Assembly (NCBI GenBank): GCA_023386815.1
Contig: JAEWIZ010000028.1
Span: forward strand, 1-64,000
DNA from: Bacillota bacterium
GTDB lineage: Bacteria > Bacillota > Clostridia > Lachnospirales > Lachnospiraceae
Direction: 5' to 3'
Length of the DNA stretch: 64,000 bases
Made by a program: the position numbers and the translations under genes. Below, piece after piece: positions 34,942 to 44,349 of this stretch (position 1 is its first letter; each line of letters starts with the position of its first letter). The notes under the pieces were generated by a model that worked only from the letters and a program-made list of their open reading frames with translations, did not search any database and was not told the DNA's origin.

Positions 34942-37900
34942 CTATTTTATCATTACCTTGATTCTCTTATACACTCCATTCTGTGCATAAGCGTATACAT
35001 AACAGCTGCCCTTTGTTTTTGCGGTAATCTTTCCCTTGCTGTTTACGGTTGCAATTGCCTTATCGGATGATTCATAACGAATGGCTGCCGTATGCTCCTT
35101 TTGCTTTTTACCCTTAGGCAGAACCACCTGGCTGGTCACTGTTTTAGATTTCCCCTTCGCCAGCGTTACCGATGATGTACTTGACGTTACCTTAGTCGTG
35201 TTACCATAAGTCTTACTCTCGGTAATAGAATGTATTACCTTAGAACTCACTATGATAACCTGCTTTCCATCGATGATACGATAAGCCTTGACCTGGTACT
35301 TATAATAGGTTCCCTGCTTAAGGCCCTTCACGGTGTAGCTGGTGGTATCTGCTGTAACCTTGGCCAGTTGTGTCATCTCTTCTCCGCATTTTGCTCCGTA
35401 GATCAGATATCCGTCCACATTAGCAATCCTCTGATAGGATAAGGTTTGTGAGGTCTTATTCGCTTTTGCCGTCAGCTGCAGATAGTGGAAGCCATGATAA
35501 GTCTGTATCTTGCTAGCATCCTGATAAGCTAAGGCATAGGTCGAGAATCTGTCTGTTTCAAAGGTAAACAGGTGTGTTACAGGATCATAGCTTCCTTCAA
35601 TTCTGGTTGCTTCCTTGTCATGAATTCGAATGATATAGAACACCCTGTTTTTCGTTACATCCGTATTCCTTAATCTCTCTGGTACTTCAATACTGATACT
35701 GATTTTTCCCTTAGACTCGGTAACTTGTATCTGTTCCTGTTTGCCAATCTGCTTATATAAAGACAGATCAACATATAGAACGGATATGTCTGCATTTTTA
35801 TTCTCCGAAGCCAGATTTTCTTCAATCAACTTCTTCTCTTCTCCATTGACCGAGGTGCTGATGTCCGTAACCTTCAATACTATCTTTGCATTTTCACCCC
35901 TCGCCACCATTTCCTGGTCCTGGGGAGTCAATACACTATCCTTAAGCTCATCACTGCTGTTAGTTACATTCACTACCGGTGCTCCGTCATTTCTCTGCTC
36001 CGTCTTTTCCACTTTACCCTCAGTTTTCTCTGTATTGCCTGTAGAATAACTTGGAGAAGGGTCTGGAACTACGATAGGTGCTGCTGTTACTGTAATTGTA
36101 AAGGTCTTTGTATAGTCACTGCTTGGGGTTAAACCATTTACAATAGTCGCCTTCATTGTGGCAGTGCCTGCTGATGTTGCCCGGAAGGTATTTCCGGTGA
36201 TCGTTGCTCCTGTGTTATTTGCACTTTCTACGCTCCAGGTTATGGAATGATTAGTAGCGGTTTCAGGTGAAATAATTCCTGCTAATACCAAGTTTGTGTT
36301 CACCTGCACAGAATTTGCATTAACCATACTGATATCTTTTACAGGAATAAAGGTAATCGTCTTAGTCAAGGTCAAATCCTTGCCACTTACACTTTCATTT
36401 GCTACAACAATGTTGCTGATGGAGCCGCTGACGTACCCGTCGGCACTCACCTCAATGGTATAAGTACCAGCAGGAACATTTGAAATGATGAATGTTCCGC
36501 TTAAATCTGTGAATACCGAACTGCCTATATTGATGCCTCCGCTCTTTAGCTGTAAGAAAGCACCGGCGATGGCACTATTGGTATCGTTAGCTAAAATGGT
36601 GCCGGTGATGGTGTAGGTAGGCTCCGGAATAAATAATCCCACAGTAAAGAGACTGTCTGGGCCTGCCTTGTGGGTGGCAGTTTCCGCAACCCGTACCAGA
36701 TAGTCACCGTTTGTCAATCCGGTGATTGCACTGCCGCTAACAGAGATTGCACTGCCGCTTACAGTGGTATAACTTTCATCACTGTTTTTCTTGTATTCCA
36801 TAGCGGAGGTCACTCCGATAAGCATACCGTCATCGTTGTTTATCGTGGTGCAGTTCACAGCAGACACGCAGGTGATTGCAGGGCCGTCAGCCTTGTTGAT
36901 GGTTATGCTTTGCGTGGTGGTTATGCTTGTGTCGTTAGCCGTCACGGTAACTATTGTATCGCTCATGGTGAGTGCGCCTTCTTTATCCACTGTGTAGTCG
37001 ACAAAGTTCGCATTCTCTGTACCGTCGTTATAGGTTGCCTTAACTCGCATACCTGCTGGGCTGAACGTTTCTCCGTATTTGTATGTTGTCTTGGTAGGAG
37101 GCCTGCTAATAGAGATAGATTCCAGTTCCTTCACAGCCGTTTCAGGGAACACAATTTTCACGGTTAGCTTTTCGTTGTAGCCCGCTAAGTTCGAAACACT
37201 AGTTACTCCCGCGTAGGTGAAGGAATTATTCGCCATACCGCAAAAGCTATAACCTTCTTTTGCCGTTAGGTTGACAATTGCGGTATATGCTGTGTTCCCA
37301 AGAAATTTACTGGAATAGCTATTCCATGTCACTGTGCCAGTGTACTGAGCACTTTCGTTAATGACTGTTGCCGGTGTACTGCCGGTTACCGGCGCTGCCA
37401 GTTTGTCTGTCAAATTCTTGATGGTAACCATATTGTCCGTATTTATTTCAAAAGTAAGGTATTTATAAGAGTTCATAGTTGCTGGATCGTAAGCCATATG
37501 CGAAGTTCCACTTACAAGGCCACTTGCCGTGACCTTCACATTGGCATAGCCGCTTAAATCAGGGGCTTTGTTCATTGCTATTTTACGACCCTTAATGACC
37601 GGCGAGCCACTGGGGATGGAGATTATTCCTTCGCCTCCGTTATAAATCGCAGTACCATAGGTATTTGTATTTTCTATCGTACCTCCACTGATTTCAAGGA
37701 TAGTTTCACTATCAATGCCGGAATTCAGCCAAATCGTACCCCTGTCATTCATATCAGTATTACCGCTAAGAACAGCCATATCACTGATGGTGATTTTGCC
37801 GGTTGAGCTGTTAGCAATTGCCATAGAAGCTGCGCTTACCCGACCAGATCCATTAATATTCACAGCTCCGGTTTTTGAATTATGGATTGCAATTGAAGTA

Positions 37901-38571
37901 TCGGAGATTACACTGCCGCCACTCACATTCACGGTGCCTGTTGATAGGTTACCCAGGGCATAGCAATTACCTCTTACCGTTCCTCCTGAAATATTTACAT
38001 TACCACCATAAATTCTTATCGCATAGGCATATGCAGTATTTATTGTTGTGTTTTCCACCATACCTTTAACAACATTAATGTTGCTTCCGTACAGACGAAT
38101 TGTACCTTCCATTGATTTGCTGGTGATATTGCCATTTGCCTCACTACTATCATCGGTTATGGTCAGTGTGCCGGTACCTCTATGATCGATGGCATGATTT
38201 GTGCCACTATCCAGCGTTTTGCCGTTCAAGTTAAGGGTGAAGTTTGCCGGATTGCTCTGGGCGATGGTTACAGTCGATGTGAGGGTGATGTTATCCAGAA
38301 AATCAATGGTCTCATCATTCGCAACAGCATTAACCGCTGCTTGAAGCGTAGCGTAGCCTGTGCTGCCGATTTTAGCAACATCACCGGCCGTACTTAGTAT
38401 CATCAGATCTGCAGCTCCCACCTTCTTTTCTGTTTTTTCCATCGGTACGAATTCAATGATTTCTCCGCCCCCGCCAATGGTCGTATGTACTTCTTTTGCC
38501 ATCGCAGAAACCGGCAGTATGGTTAATACCATGCACAGCGCAAGAAACATACTTAACAATCGTTTGTTCAT
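34942..38571 (-). CDS. Large secreted surface protein with beta-helix and Ig-like domains
   Basis: A 1,209-residue exported protein. The signal peptide is MNKRLLSMFLALCMVLTIL to AMA-KE. Residues about 60-350 are repeats of a right-handed beta-helix (SGGTVRGNCYALGNLSTG). Then come a Big_3-like domain (about 484-560, KYGETFSPAGMRVKATYNDG), a carboxypeptidase-regulatory-like domain (about 650-740, GTFIISNVPAGTYTIEVSADG), a Big_2-like domain (about 750-835), a charged linker, a fibronectin-III-like domain (about 1030-1115) and a last Big_2 (about 1127-1209). No LPXTG or S-layer motif is seen. Possibly an adhesin or wall-associated polysaccharide-binding protein. Confidence 0.88.
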   Translation of the reverse strand: MNKRLLSMFLALCMVLTILPVSAMAKEVHTTIGGGGEIIEFVPMEKTEKKVGAADLMILSTAGDVAKIGSTGYATLQAAVNAVANDETIDFLDNITLTSTVTIAQSNPANFTLNLNGKTLDSGTNHAIDHRGTGTLTITDDSSEANGNITSKSMEGTIRLYGSNINVVKGMVENTTINTAYAYAIRIYGGNVNISGGTVRGNCYALGNLSTGTVNVSGGSVISDTSIAIHNSKTGAVNINGSGRVSAASMAIANSSTGKITISDMAVLSGNTDMNDRGTIWLNSGIDSETILEISGGTIENTNTYGTAIYNGGEGIISIPSGSPVIKGRKIAMNKAPDLSGYANVKVTASGLVSGTSHMAYDPATMNSYKYLTFEINTDNMVTIKNLTDKLAAPVTGSTPATVINESAQYTGTVTWNSYSSKFLGNTAYTAIVNLTAKEGYSFCGMANNSFTYAGVTSVSNLAGYNEKLTVKIVFPETAVKELESISISRPPTKTTYKYGETFSPAGMRVKATYNDGTENANFVDYTVDKEGALTMSDTIVTVTANDTSITTTQSITINKADGPAITCVSAVNCTTINNDDGMLIGVTSAMEYKKNSDESYTTVSGSAISVSGSAITGLTNGDYLVRVAETATHKAGPDSLFTVGLFIPEPTYTITGTILANDTNSAIAGAFLQLKSGGINIGSSVFTDLSGTFIISNVPAGTYTIEVSADGYVSGSISNIVVANESVSGKDLTLTKTITFIPVKDISMVNANSVQVNTNLVLAGIISPETATNHSITWSVESANNTGATITGNTFRATSAGTATMKATIVNGLTPSSDYTKTFTITVTAAPIVVPDPSPSYSTGNTEKTEGKVEKTEQRNDGAPVVNVTNSSDELKDSVLTPQDQEMVARGENAKIVLKVTDISTSVNGEEKKLIEENLASENKNADISVLYVDLSLYKQIGKQEQIQVTESKGKISISIEVPERLRNTDVTKNRVFYIIRIHDKEATRIEGSYDPVTHLFTFETDRFSTYALAYQDASKIQTYHGFHYLQLTAKANKTSQTLSYQRIANVDGYLIYGAKCGEEMTQLAKVTADTTSYTVKGLKQGTYYKYQVKAYRIIDGKQVIIVSSKVIHSITESKTYGNTTKVTSSTSSVTLAKGKSKTVTSQVVLPKGKKQKEHTAAIRYESSDKAIATVNSKGKITAKTKGSCYVYAYAQNGVYKRIKVMIK

Positions 38572-38692
38572 AGAATCTGTTCCTCCTTCAATAAAATTAG
38601 TTTTCCTCATTTTCCCAAATAGCGACGTCAATTCACCGGGAATTCACGAATTGCTATTTGAGCAGCTAGGTTTGATCGTAAATTTGACTATC

Positions 38693-39247
38693 TCATTTCA
38701 TGCTATACATATCTGCCTTACCAGCCTGCTCCACCAGATACTCTCTTTGACGAAAGCCAAGCATACCGGCAATCATGGAAACCGGGAACATTCGGATTTC
38801 ACGATTCAGCTTCGTCACGCTGTCGTTGTAAATCAGGCGGCTGGTACGCACCATGTTTTCAAAGGTCTGCACTGCGTCCACGGTTTTGATATATGTTTGG
38901 CTTGCTGCAAGTTCCGGGTACTGCTCCGTTACCATGGCAATCCTGCCCAAGGCTTCAGAAATAATTCCCTCCTGACGCAGCACATCATCTGGTGTGGATT
39001 TTGCTGTAATTACACTTCTTCTTGATTTGATTGATTCAATCAACGTTTCGCTTTCGTGCCTGGCATAGCCTTTTGTCAAATCTAAAAGAGCTATCAGAGC
39101 GTCAAAACGGCTTGACAGCTGCACCCCGATCTGACTCATGGCGTTGCTGATGTTCTCATCCAGCACGACCAGTCTGCGCTGCGTAGAGATAGCCCATAGA
39201 ACAATGACCGCAACAATTACAATAATTGTGATGAAAGTTGGCAGCAT
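38693..39247 (-). CDS. LemA family protein
   Basis: A 184-residue LemA protein: an N-terminal membrane span (ITIIVIVAVIVLWAI), then long helices with LDENISNAMSQIGVQLSSRF and VKEY-like KGYARHESETLIESI, and the family end block YNDSVTKLNREIRMFP. LemA proteins are membrane-anchored helical bundles of unclear function, often beside surface proteins or proteases. It lies 120 bp before the large surface protein. Confidence 0.92.
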   Translation of the reverse strand: MLPTFITIIVIVAVIVLWAISTQRRLVVLDENISNAMSQIGVQLSSRFDALIALLDLTKGYARHESETLIESIKSRRSVITAKSTPDDVLRQEGIISEALGRIAMVTEQYPELAASQTYIKTVDAVQTFENMVRTSRLIYNDSVTKLNREIRMFPVSMIAGMLGFRQREYLVEQAGKADMYSMK

Positions 39248-39374
39248 AATAAAGTCTCCTCATTTTTATTTTTTAACAGGCAGGCAGACTGCTATTTTGT
39301 CTGTCTGCCCATTTTGTAGCATGAATATCAGGTGGGCGAAGTAGGCTCCCCGCCTGGTGCTAGTTATAAAGGTA

Positions 39375-39947
39375 TTACTCCAATGAGATACTCTCAATTA
39401 TATCGTTCATGTAAGCCTCAAGCGAGGTGCTTGCCCCTGTTTCATAAGTAAAGGTTAATTGTTGCTCACAGTCCTGACCTTCAATTGAAAAGAACAAAGT
39501 AAGGTGACAAATAGTTTTGTTTTTACCGTTTGTAGCGCCGTCACCCGTAAACTGGAAGGATACAGCGTCCACTCCCGCAATGGTAACAGGGTTGTTAAAT
39601 TCCAGCACCTTGATGTTGGAATAGGTATCCCCAATCAGGTCAACCATATAGTCTTCTGTAATATCCTCGATTCTTACATCCGGTATAATGGTTGGAGTTA
39701 TGACAATACTGGCATTTGTGCCCTCAGCCACAGCATAGCCGTCTTTATCGTAAAATTCATCAAAATCACTTGGAACAAGCAGGGTGGTGAAATTCGCTTC
39801 CTTGCTGACAAGTGTGACATCCGAAGCGGCAGGCGCCGATGCTTCAGGATTGGAAGTGGATGTTGCATTGTCTCCTTTGCCGCCTCCGCAGGCAACAAGA
39901 CTAAATGTCATAACAAGTGTCATCATAAGTACCAATCGTTTTTTCAT
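39375..39947 (-). CDS. Lipoprotein of unknown function
   Basis: A 190-residue lipoprotein. The signal MKKRLVLMMTLVMTFSLVAC ends in a clear lipobox (LVAC, cysteine at residue 20), then a Gly/Ser/Ala linker and a mixed alpha/beta domain (KEANFTTLLVPSDFDEFYD). GGAGG precedes the ATG at 39947. It is probably on the outer face of the membrane. It sits upstream of lemA with a 127-bp gap; any functional link is inference. Confidence 0.85.
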   Translation of the reverse strand: MKKRLVLMMTLVMTFSLVACGGGKGDNATSTSNPEASAPAASDVTLVSKEANFTTLLVPSDFDEFYDKDGYAVAEGTNASIVITPTIIPDVRIEDITEDYMVDLIGDTYSNIKVLEFNNPVTIAGVDAVSFQFTGDGATNGKNKTICHLTLFFSIEGQDCEQQLTFTYETGASTSLEAYMNDIIESISLE

Positions 39948-40165
39948 TATAAGGTCCTCCATTTTTCTGTTTCGTAGTTTTAAGAGAATCCCTCTTTGCT
40001 TATATTCGAGTTGTTCTCATGGATTCAATCTACCAAAAATTCCTCAAAAAAAACGCCCGCTGCATGAAACATGAATTTTTCGACATGAATCATGGTTTTA
40101 GATCTCCAACTTTTATGGTAAAATTATTATGGAAAATAATACACATTAGAAATGGAGGAATGCTT

Positions 40166-40900
40166 ATGCTGCAGATTGCTGTCTGTGATGACAATATTGA
40201 CGAGCTAGCTAATATGGTACAGCTCATAAACTTATACCGAGCATCAAGAAACTTTAACTGTGAATATGCCGTCTTTCCAAACGGATTTGATTTGGTTTCG
40301 ACCTTAGAAAAAGGAAAGCGGTTTGATATATACTGTTTGGATATCATTATGCCGGGCTTTACCGGCATTGATGTAGCAAAGGAAATTCGCGGCTTTGACA
40401 AAACCGCGCCGATCTTGTTCTTTACCTCATCGCCTGAGTTTGCTTTGGAAAGCTATTCAGTGAAAGCCATAAACTATGTACTAAAGCCAATCTCAAAAGA
40501 AAAACTATTCTTTACCTTTGACGAAATACTGGAGCAAATCAAAGTGGAAAAAGACGAGGATGCGGTTATCGTAAAGAGTAAAGAGGGTATTCAAAAAATA
40601 CTGATCTCCAATTTGACCTTTACCGAGGTCATCGGCAGAAATGTGTTGTATCACCTGTACTCTGGCAGAGTAATCGAATGCATAGAACCTTTTTCCTCCG
40701 TCTGCGATAAGCTGCTGAAATATGGGTGTTTTATCAGACCCCACCGCTCCTACCTTGTGAATATGCAGTATGTGGATATCATTGAAAATCATCAGATAAC
40801 ATTACAAACCCTTTCTTCTGTCCCTGTTGCACAGGGCAAGGCGCGGGAGATTAAGCAGCAATATCTGAATTATCAAATGGAGGAGGGAGTAAACGAATGA
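40166..40900 (+). CDS. LytTR family response regulator (AgrA-like)
   Basis: A 244-residue regulator. The receiver domain has IAVCDDNIDEL at its start, phospho-acceptor in IYCLDIIMPGFTG (about residue 60) and the lysine in NYVLKPIS. The C-terminal LytTR DNA-binding domain has RPHRSYLVNMQYVDIIENHQ. The ATG at 40166 is seven bases after GGAGG; the in-frame codons before it are not supported. It overlaps the kinase gene by four bases (ATGA). Confidence 0.93.
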   Translation: MLQIAVCDDNIDELANMVQLINLYRASRNFNCEYAVFPNGFDLVSTLEKGKRFDIYCLDIIMPGFTGIDVAKEIRGFDKTAPILFFTSSPEFALESYSVKAINYVLKPISKEKLFFTFDEILEQIKVEKDEDAVIVKSKEGIQKILISNLTFTEVIGRNVLYHLYSGRVIECIEPFSSVCDKLLKYGCFIRPHRSYLVNMQYVDIIENHQITLQTLSSVPVAQGKAREIKQQYLNYQMEEGVNE

Positions 40901-42168
40901 TAGAAACTGCTATTGAATTCTCTCGTTACTTTATTGCTCTGTTATTCGGTTTGGCAGTTGCGGCCAGCTTCGTTGGAATGGCACACACACGGAAAAATCA
41001 TTTGGTTCTTGGGTGCTTTACCGTTGTTATATTTATGATTCAAGTCGTATGCTTATTTCGTTGGGGCATGGACACGACGTGGAAAATATACCCACTACTC
41101 GCTCATTTGCCGATATCCGCTTTTACCGCTTTCTATTTAAAGCGCTCGTGGTTGATTTCGATAACTAGTATGCTCACTTCTTTTTTGTGTTGCCAGCCGT
41201 CACGTTGGATTGGTAGTGTGGCAGGGGATGTCTTTGACAGTGTGACTATGAACCATTTGGGTTATATTGTATCGGTATTTTTGATGTACTATGTTCTTCA
41301 AAAATATGTGACAAAGTCGGTTCAGCATTTGATAGAACGCTCGGCTAAATCCTGCCTTATATTTGGTGCAGTTCCGGCTTTTTACTATTTGTTGGACTAT
41401 ACCACCACTGTTTATACTGATTTTCTGTATAGAGGAACACGGACGGCTGTACAGTTCATGCCTTTCATTATATCCGCCTTTTATTTTGTCTTTGTCCTTT
41501 TTTACTATGCCGAAGCGCAAAGACAGGCGAACGTCGAAAGAGAGCGGGATATGCTGGTTACGCAGTTTAAGCAGGCACAATCAGAATTTGCTTCCATGCG
41601 GCAGATGCAGCAGAATGCAGCAGCCTATCGGCATGATATGCGCCACCATTTCGCTCTTTTACAAGGGCTGGCATCCAAGGAACAGATCGAGGATATCAAA
41701 GAGTATCTACGGACTGCCCAGTCCGACATGGACGCCATCACGCCCCTACGCTTTTGCGAAAACGAAACTGTCAATCTGATTTTGTCCGCCTTTGCTACCA
41801 AGGCAAAACAATCGGGGATCCTGTTGACGATAGATGCGAAGCTGCCTGACTCGCTTCCCTTTAGCGACACCGAGCTTTGTTCACTCTTGTCAAACGCTTT
41901 GGAAAACGCCATACAAGCCTCGGAAAATATAGCCGACTATAATGCACGGTTTATCAAGTTACGTATGTATTCCAAAAATAAAAAGTTGTGTATTGACATC
42001 CGTAATCGCTATCAAACAGAACCCATCTTCCATCAGGGTCTTCCTATATCCAAAGAACCGGGACATGGCTTTGGAACAAAAAGTATGGCTCATGTTGTGG
42101 AAAAACATGGCGGTGTATTCCAATTTTCGGTCAAGGATGGCTGGTTTATCTTTCAGGCTACTGCATAA
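40897..42168 (+). CDS. GHKL sensor histidine kinase (AgrC-like)
   Basis: A 423-residue membrane kinase with about six spans over residues 1-205, as in AgrC-type peptide sensors. The phospho-acceptor helix is AAYRHDMRHHFALLQGL near residue 245. The ATPase domain keeps the N-box LSNALENAIQAS and the G-box GHGFGTKSMAHVVEKHGG. No agrB or agrD gene is present nearby, so the signal is unknown. Confidence 0.92.
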   Translation: MIETAIEFSRYFIALLFGLAVAASFVGMAHTRKNHLVLGCFTVVIFMIQVVCLFRWGMDTTWKIYPLLAHLPISAFTAFYLKRSWLISITSMLTSFLCCQPSRWIGSVAGDVFDSVTMNHLGYIVSVFLMYYVLQKYVTKSVQHLIERSAKSCLIFGAVPAFYYLLDYTTTVYTDFLYRGTRTAVQFMPFIISAFYFVFVLFYYAEAQRQANVERERDMLVTQFKQAQSEFASMRQMQQNAAAYRHDMRHHFALLQGLASKEQIEDIKEYLRTAQSDMDAITPLRFCENETVNLILSAFATKAKQSGILLTIDAKLPDSLPFSDTELCSLLSNALENAIQASENIADYNARFIKLRMYSKNKKLCIDIRNRYQTEPIFHQGLPISKEPGHGFGTKSMAHVVEKHGGVFQFSVKDGWFIFQATA

Positions 42169-42270
42169 AAGGATTTTATCGTAAGACGTACCCTTTCTTC
42201 TGAATTCTATTTGAGCTTGATATAGAGCAAATGTTATCTGAAGATATTTCTCATTCTTTGCATCAAAAAA

Positions 42271-42309
42271 GCGCAGCTCATAGAAACTTTTATTTTCTAT
42301 GAATTGCGC
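42271..42309 (-). terminator. Terminator of the second PadR operon
   Basis: On the minus strand GCGCA at TTCATAGAAA pairs with TTTCTATGA gc TGCGC and is followed by TTTTTT. It is 58 bp after the operon's last gene and also faces the kinase gene from the other side. Confidence 0.75.
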
Positions 42310-42367
42310 TATATTATTTTCATCCCCTCTTTTTATCGAAAGCCTTGATTTCTTAGGGTTTAATCTT

Positions 42368-43033
42368 CTAATCTGTCCACTTATACTTACTCGACTGACA
42401 GCTCATATGATAATCATAAGCTACTTTTACTAATATAAATATTATTAAGGCAAATCCAGTAACCCATATCGTATTTATCCTAAATAAAACCGTTTTAAGA
42501 AATGGAAGGCTCCGGTTAACTACAGTGGTTAGGATCAGAATAACTATGAGTAGGAAATTATATATATTTTGTTTCCATCCTCTCTCATATAGAAATCTTG
42601 GTATCATATATATCTGACCTATAGTACCAAGGGCAAGCCATACCAGATAAAATATACCTTGACCTATAGTTACCGTTGTAGTGCCCGAATAAATTCCCCA
42701 AAAAACAATACTTATGACAAGCACCCTGATTGCAAGATCATACGCAATCACAAGTAGAAACTCTTTCGTAGATATCTTTCCATTATTTTCAATTACAGTC
42801 TCACACCATTCTCTCTTATCTTCCTCGATTAAATCCAAAAAAGTTTCATTTCTTTGTTCCGCTTCTAAGGCCATTCCAATTAATTCTTTGTGTGTAATCT
42901 CTCGATCAAAAGCACCCATTCTAGCTACGTTCATATATTTCATCATCTTAAGTATGGCATCCCTACTCTCTTCTGAAAGAAACTGTTCCCTTAATCTGTT
43001 CTCCTTTTTGAGAAGCTTTAATTTATTTTTCAC
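42368..43033 (-). CDS. Membrane protein of the second PadR operon
   Basis: A 221-residue protein. The first 115 residues are helical and charged (MKNKLKLLKKENRLREQF), with one DUF1048/permease-prefix-like region; then four hydrophobic spans (LLVIAYDLAIRVLVISIVFW, IFYLVWLALGTIGQIYMI and two more). The start is a GTG that overlaps the stop of padR by four bases (GTGA). It is likely co-regulated with the PadR protein. Confidence 0.78.
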   Translation of the reverse strand: MKNKLKLLKKENRLREQFLSEESRDAILKMMKYMNVARMGAFDREITHKELIGMALEAEQRNETFLDLIEEDKREWCETVIENNGKISTKEFLLVIAYDLAIRVLVISIVFWGIYSGTTTVTIGQGIFYLVWLALGTIGQIYMIPRFLYERGWKQNIYNFLLIVILILTTVVNRSLPFLKTVLFRINTIWVTGFALIIFILVKVAYDYHMSCQSSKYKWTD

Positions 43034-43365
43034 TCGATACCCTCCCCTAACTCCATAATATTATTTACATTCATAACTACTTCCCTCCAACATTCCTTGA
43101 ATTCCATGAGTAGTACTTTTCCCTCTTCTGTTAATGAATAATATTTCCTCGCTGGTCCTAATGGAGAAATCTTAAACTCAGAGATTATCATCCTTTTTTT
43201 TTCAAGACGCAGAAGAAGCGGATAGATAGTCCCCTCCTTTACATCCGTAAAACCATAACCCTGTAACTTTGTCACTATATCATATCCATATGTGACCTCA
43301 TCATACAATATCTTCAATATGCAACCTTCAATCGTTCCTCTCATCAATTGTGATTTATCATACAT
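43030..43365 (-). CDS. PadR family transcriptional regulator (second copy)
   Basis: A 111-residue PadR repressor with LMRGTIEGCILKILYDEVTY, GYDIVTKLQGYGF, the recognition region VKEGTIYPLLLRLEKKRMI and the closing RKYYSLTEEGK. The ATG at 43365 has AGGTGAAGG before it; longer in-frame starts run back into the operator. It is related to the copy at 34496 but clearly different. Confidence 0.92.
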   Translation of the reverse strand: MYDKSQLMRGTIEGCILKILYDEVTYGYDIVTKLQGYGFTDVKEGTIYPLLLRLEKKRMIISEFKISPLGPARKYYSLTEEGKVLLMEFKECWREVVMNVNNIMELGEGIE

Positions 43366-43374
43366 ACCTTCACC

Positions 43375-43440
43375 TACCTTGTAGTGCAATATAGTTATCA
43401 TAACTATATTGTACCGCAAGGTAGCAAAATGTCAATAGAT
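43375..43440 (-). promoter_or_regulatory. Promoter with 49-bp palindromic operator of the second PadR operon
   Basis: A 49-bp palindrome (43375-43423) with arms TACCTTG...CAATATAGTTAT and one central base; only three of 24 positions mismatch. It covers a promoter TTGACA, 16 bases, TACAAT on the minus strand. The outer half-site TACCT is shared with the first PadR operator. Confidence 0.8.
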
Positions 43441-43471
43441 AATTGTAAATTTTTTATATTAGAACAAAAAA

Positions 43472-43516
43472 ATAGCGCAACCCTCAGAAAACTTAATTTT
43501 CTTTAGATTGCGCTAT
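43472..43516 (-). terminator. Terminator of efp
   Basis: On the minus strand ATAGCGCAA...TTGCGCTAT closes a hairpin with an inner GAAAA/TTTTC stem, followed by TTTTTTT. It is 20 bp after efp. Confidence 0.75.
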
Positions 43517-43535
43517 ATTAATTCTTACTATTTAA

Positions 43536-44093
43536 TTAAACTCTCTTCATGTAATCGCCAGTTCTTGTATCGATCTGGATCTTATCACCCTGCTCTACGA
43601 ATAAAGGAACGTAAACAGTTGCTCCGGTTTCTACAATTGCAGGTTTGGAAGCTCCCTGTGCTGTATCTCCTTTGAAGCCTGGCTCTGTATCTGTAATAAC
43701 AAGTTCTACGAACAATGGAGGTTCGATTGCGAATACCTGTCCACCATGAGCAAGCATCTTAACCATTTCATTTTCCTTAACAAACTTAAGGGAATCGCCG
43801 ATCGCATCCTCATTCATAGCGATCTGATCGAATGATTCAACATTCATGAAGTGATATAACTCACCGTCAGAATATAAATACTGCATTTCACTTCTTTCAA
43901 TATGAGCCTGTGGATATTTTTCAGTAGGACGGAATGTCTTTTCAACAACTCCACCATTCTTAATATTTCTTAATTTAGTTCTTACAAATGCTGCACCTTT
44001 TCCTGGTTTTACGTGCTGAAACTCAATAATCTGATATACGTTATTGTCCATTTCAATGGTCAGACCGTTTCTGAAATCGCCTGCTGATACCAT
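43536..44093 (-). CDS. efp: Elongation factor P
   Basis: Translation factor that rescues ribosomes stalled at polyproline. The 185 residues begin MVSAGDFRNGLTIEMDNNVY and carry the conserved loop HVKPGKGAAFVRTKLRN, whose lysine in PGKG is the residue modified or used in the peptidyl centre. The later block VELVITDTEPGFKGDTAQG and the end RTGDYMKRV are typical. The ATG has AAGGAGGAG before it. The gene order with the M24 peptidase and aroQ is common in clostridia. Confidence 0.97.
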   Translation of the reverse strand: MVSAGDFRNGLTIEMDNNVYQIIEFQHVKPGKGAAFVRTKLRNIKNGGVVEKTFRPTEKYPQAHIERSEMQYLYSDGELYHFMNVESFDQIAMNEDAIGDSLKFVKENEMVKMLAHGGQVFAIEPPLFVELVITDTEPGFKGDTAQGASKPAIVETGATVYVPLFVEQGDKIQIDTRTGDYMKRV

Positions 44094-44349
44094 ACTTAAA
44101 ACTCCTCCTTAAATATTTATGTGACCACTCAGTCACAACGACTCTAATGAACCGATGTACGTAAAGCTTTCAAAAATTATATGCTTTGAGGCTGCCTACC
44201 CGAAACCAAGAGAAATATATTTTTCACGAAATTTTCGAGACAACTGAATAGTTACAATTCGACTACTCCTTAGTCTATAATAAGCTGCAAATTTTTGCAA
44301 TAGTTTTTTTATCTAAGCTCTAAAATTTTGCATATTTTTCGTTAAACTT

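Noticed and set aside
36670..37167. 165-codon plus-strand open frame inside the surface-protein gene
   Set aside because: It lies opposite a clearly coding frame with signal peptide and Ig domains, has no ribosome binding site and an amino-acid composition typical of an antisense shadow.
40166..42168. Full agr quorum-sensing locus
   Set aside because: Only the AgrA- and AgrC-like genes are present; no AgrB peptidase or AgrD peptide gene is seen.
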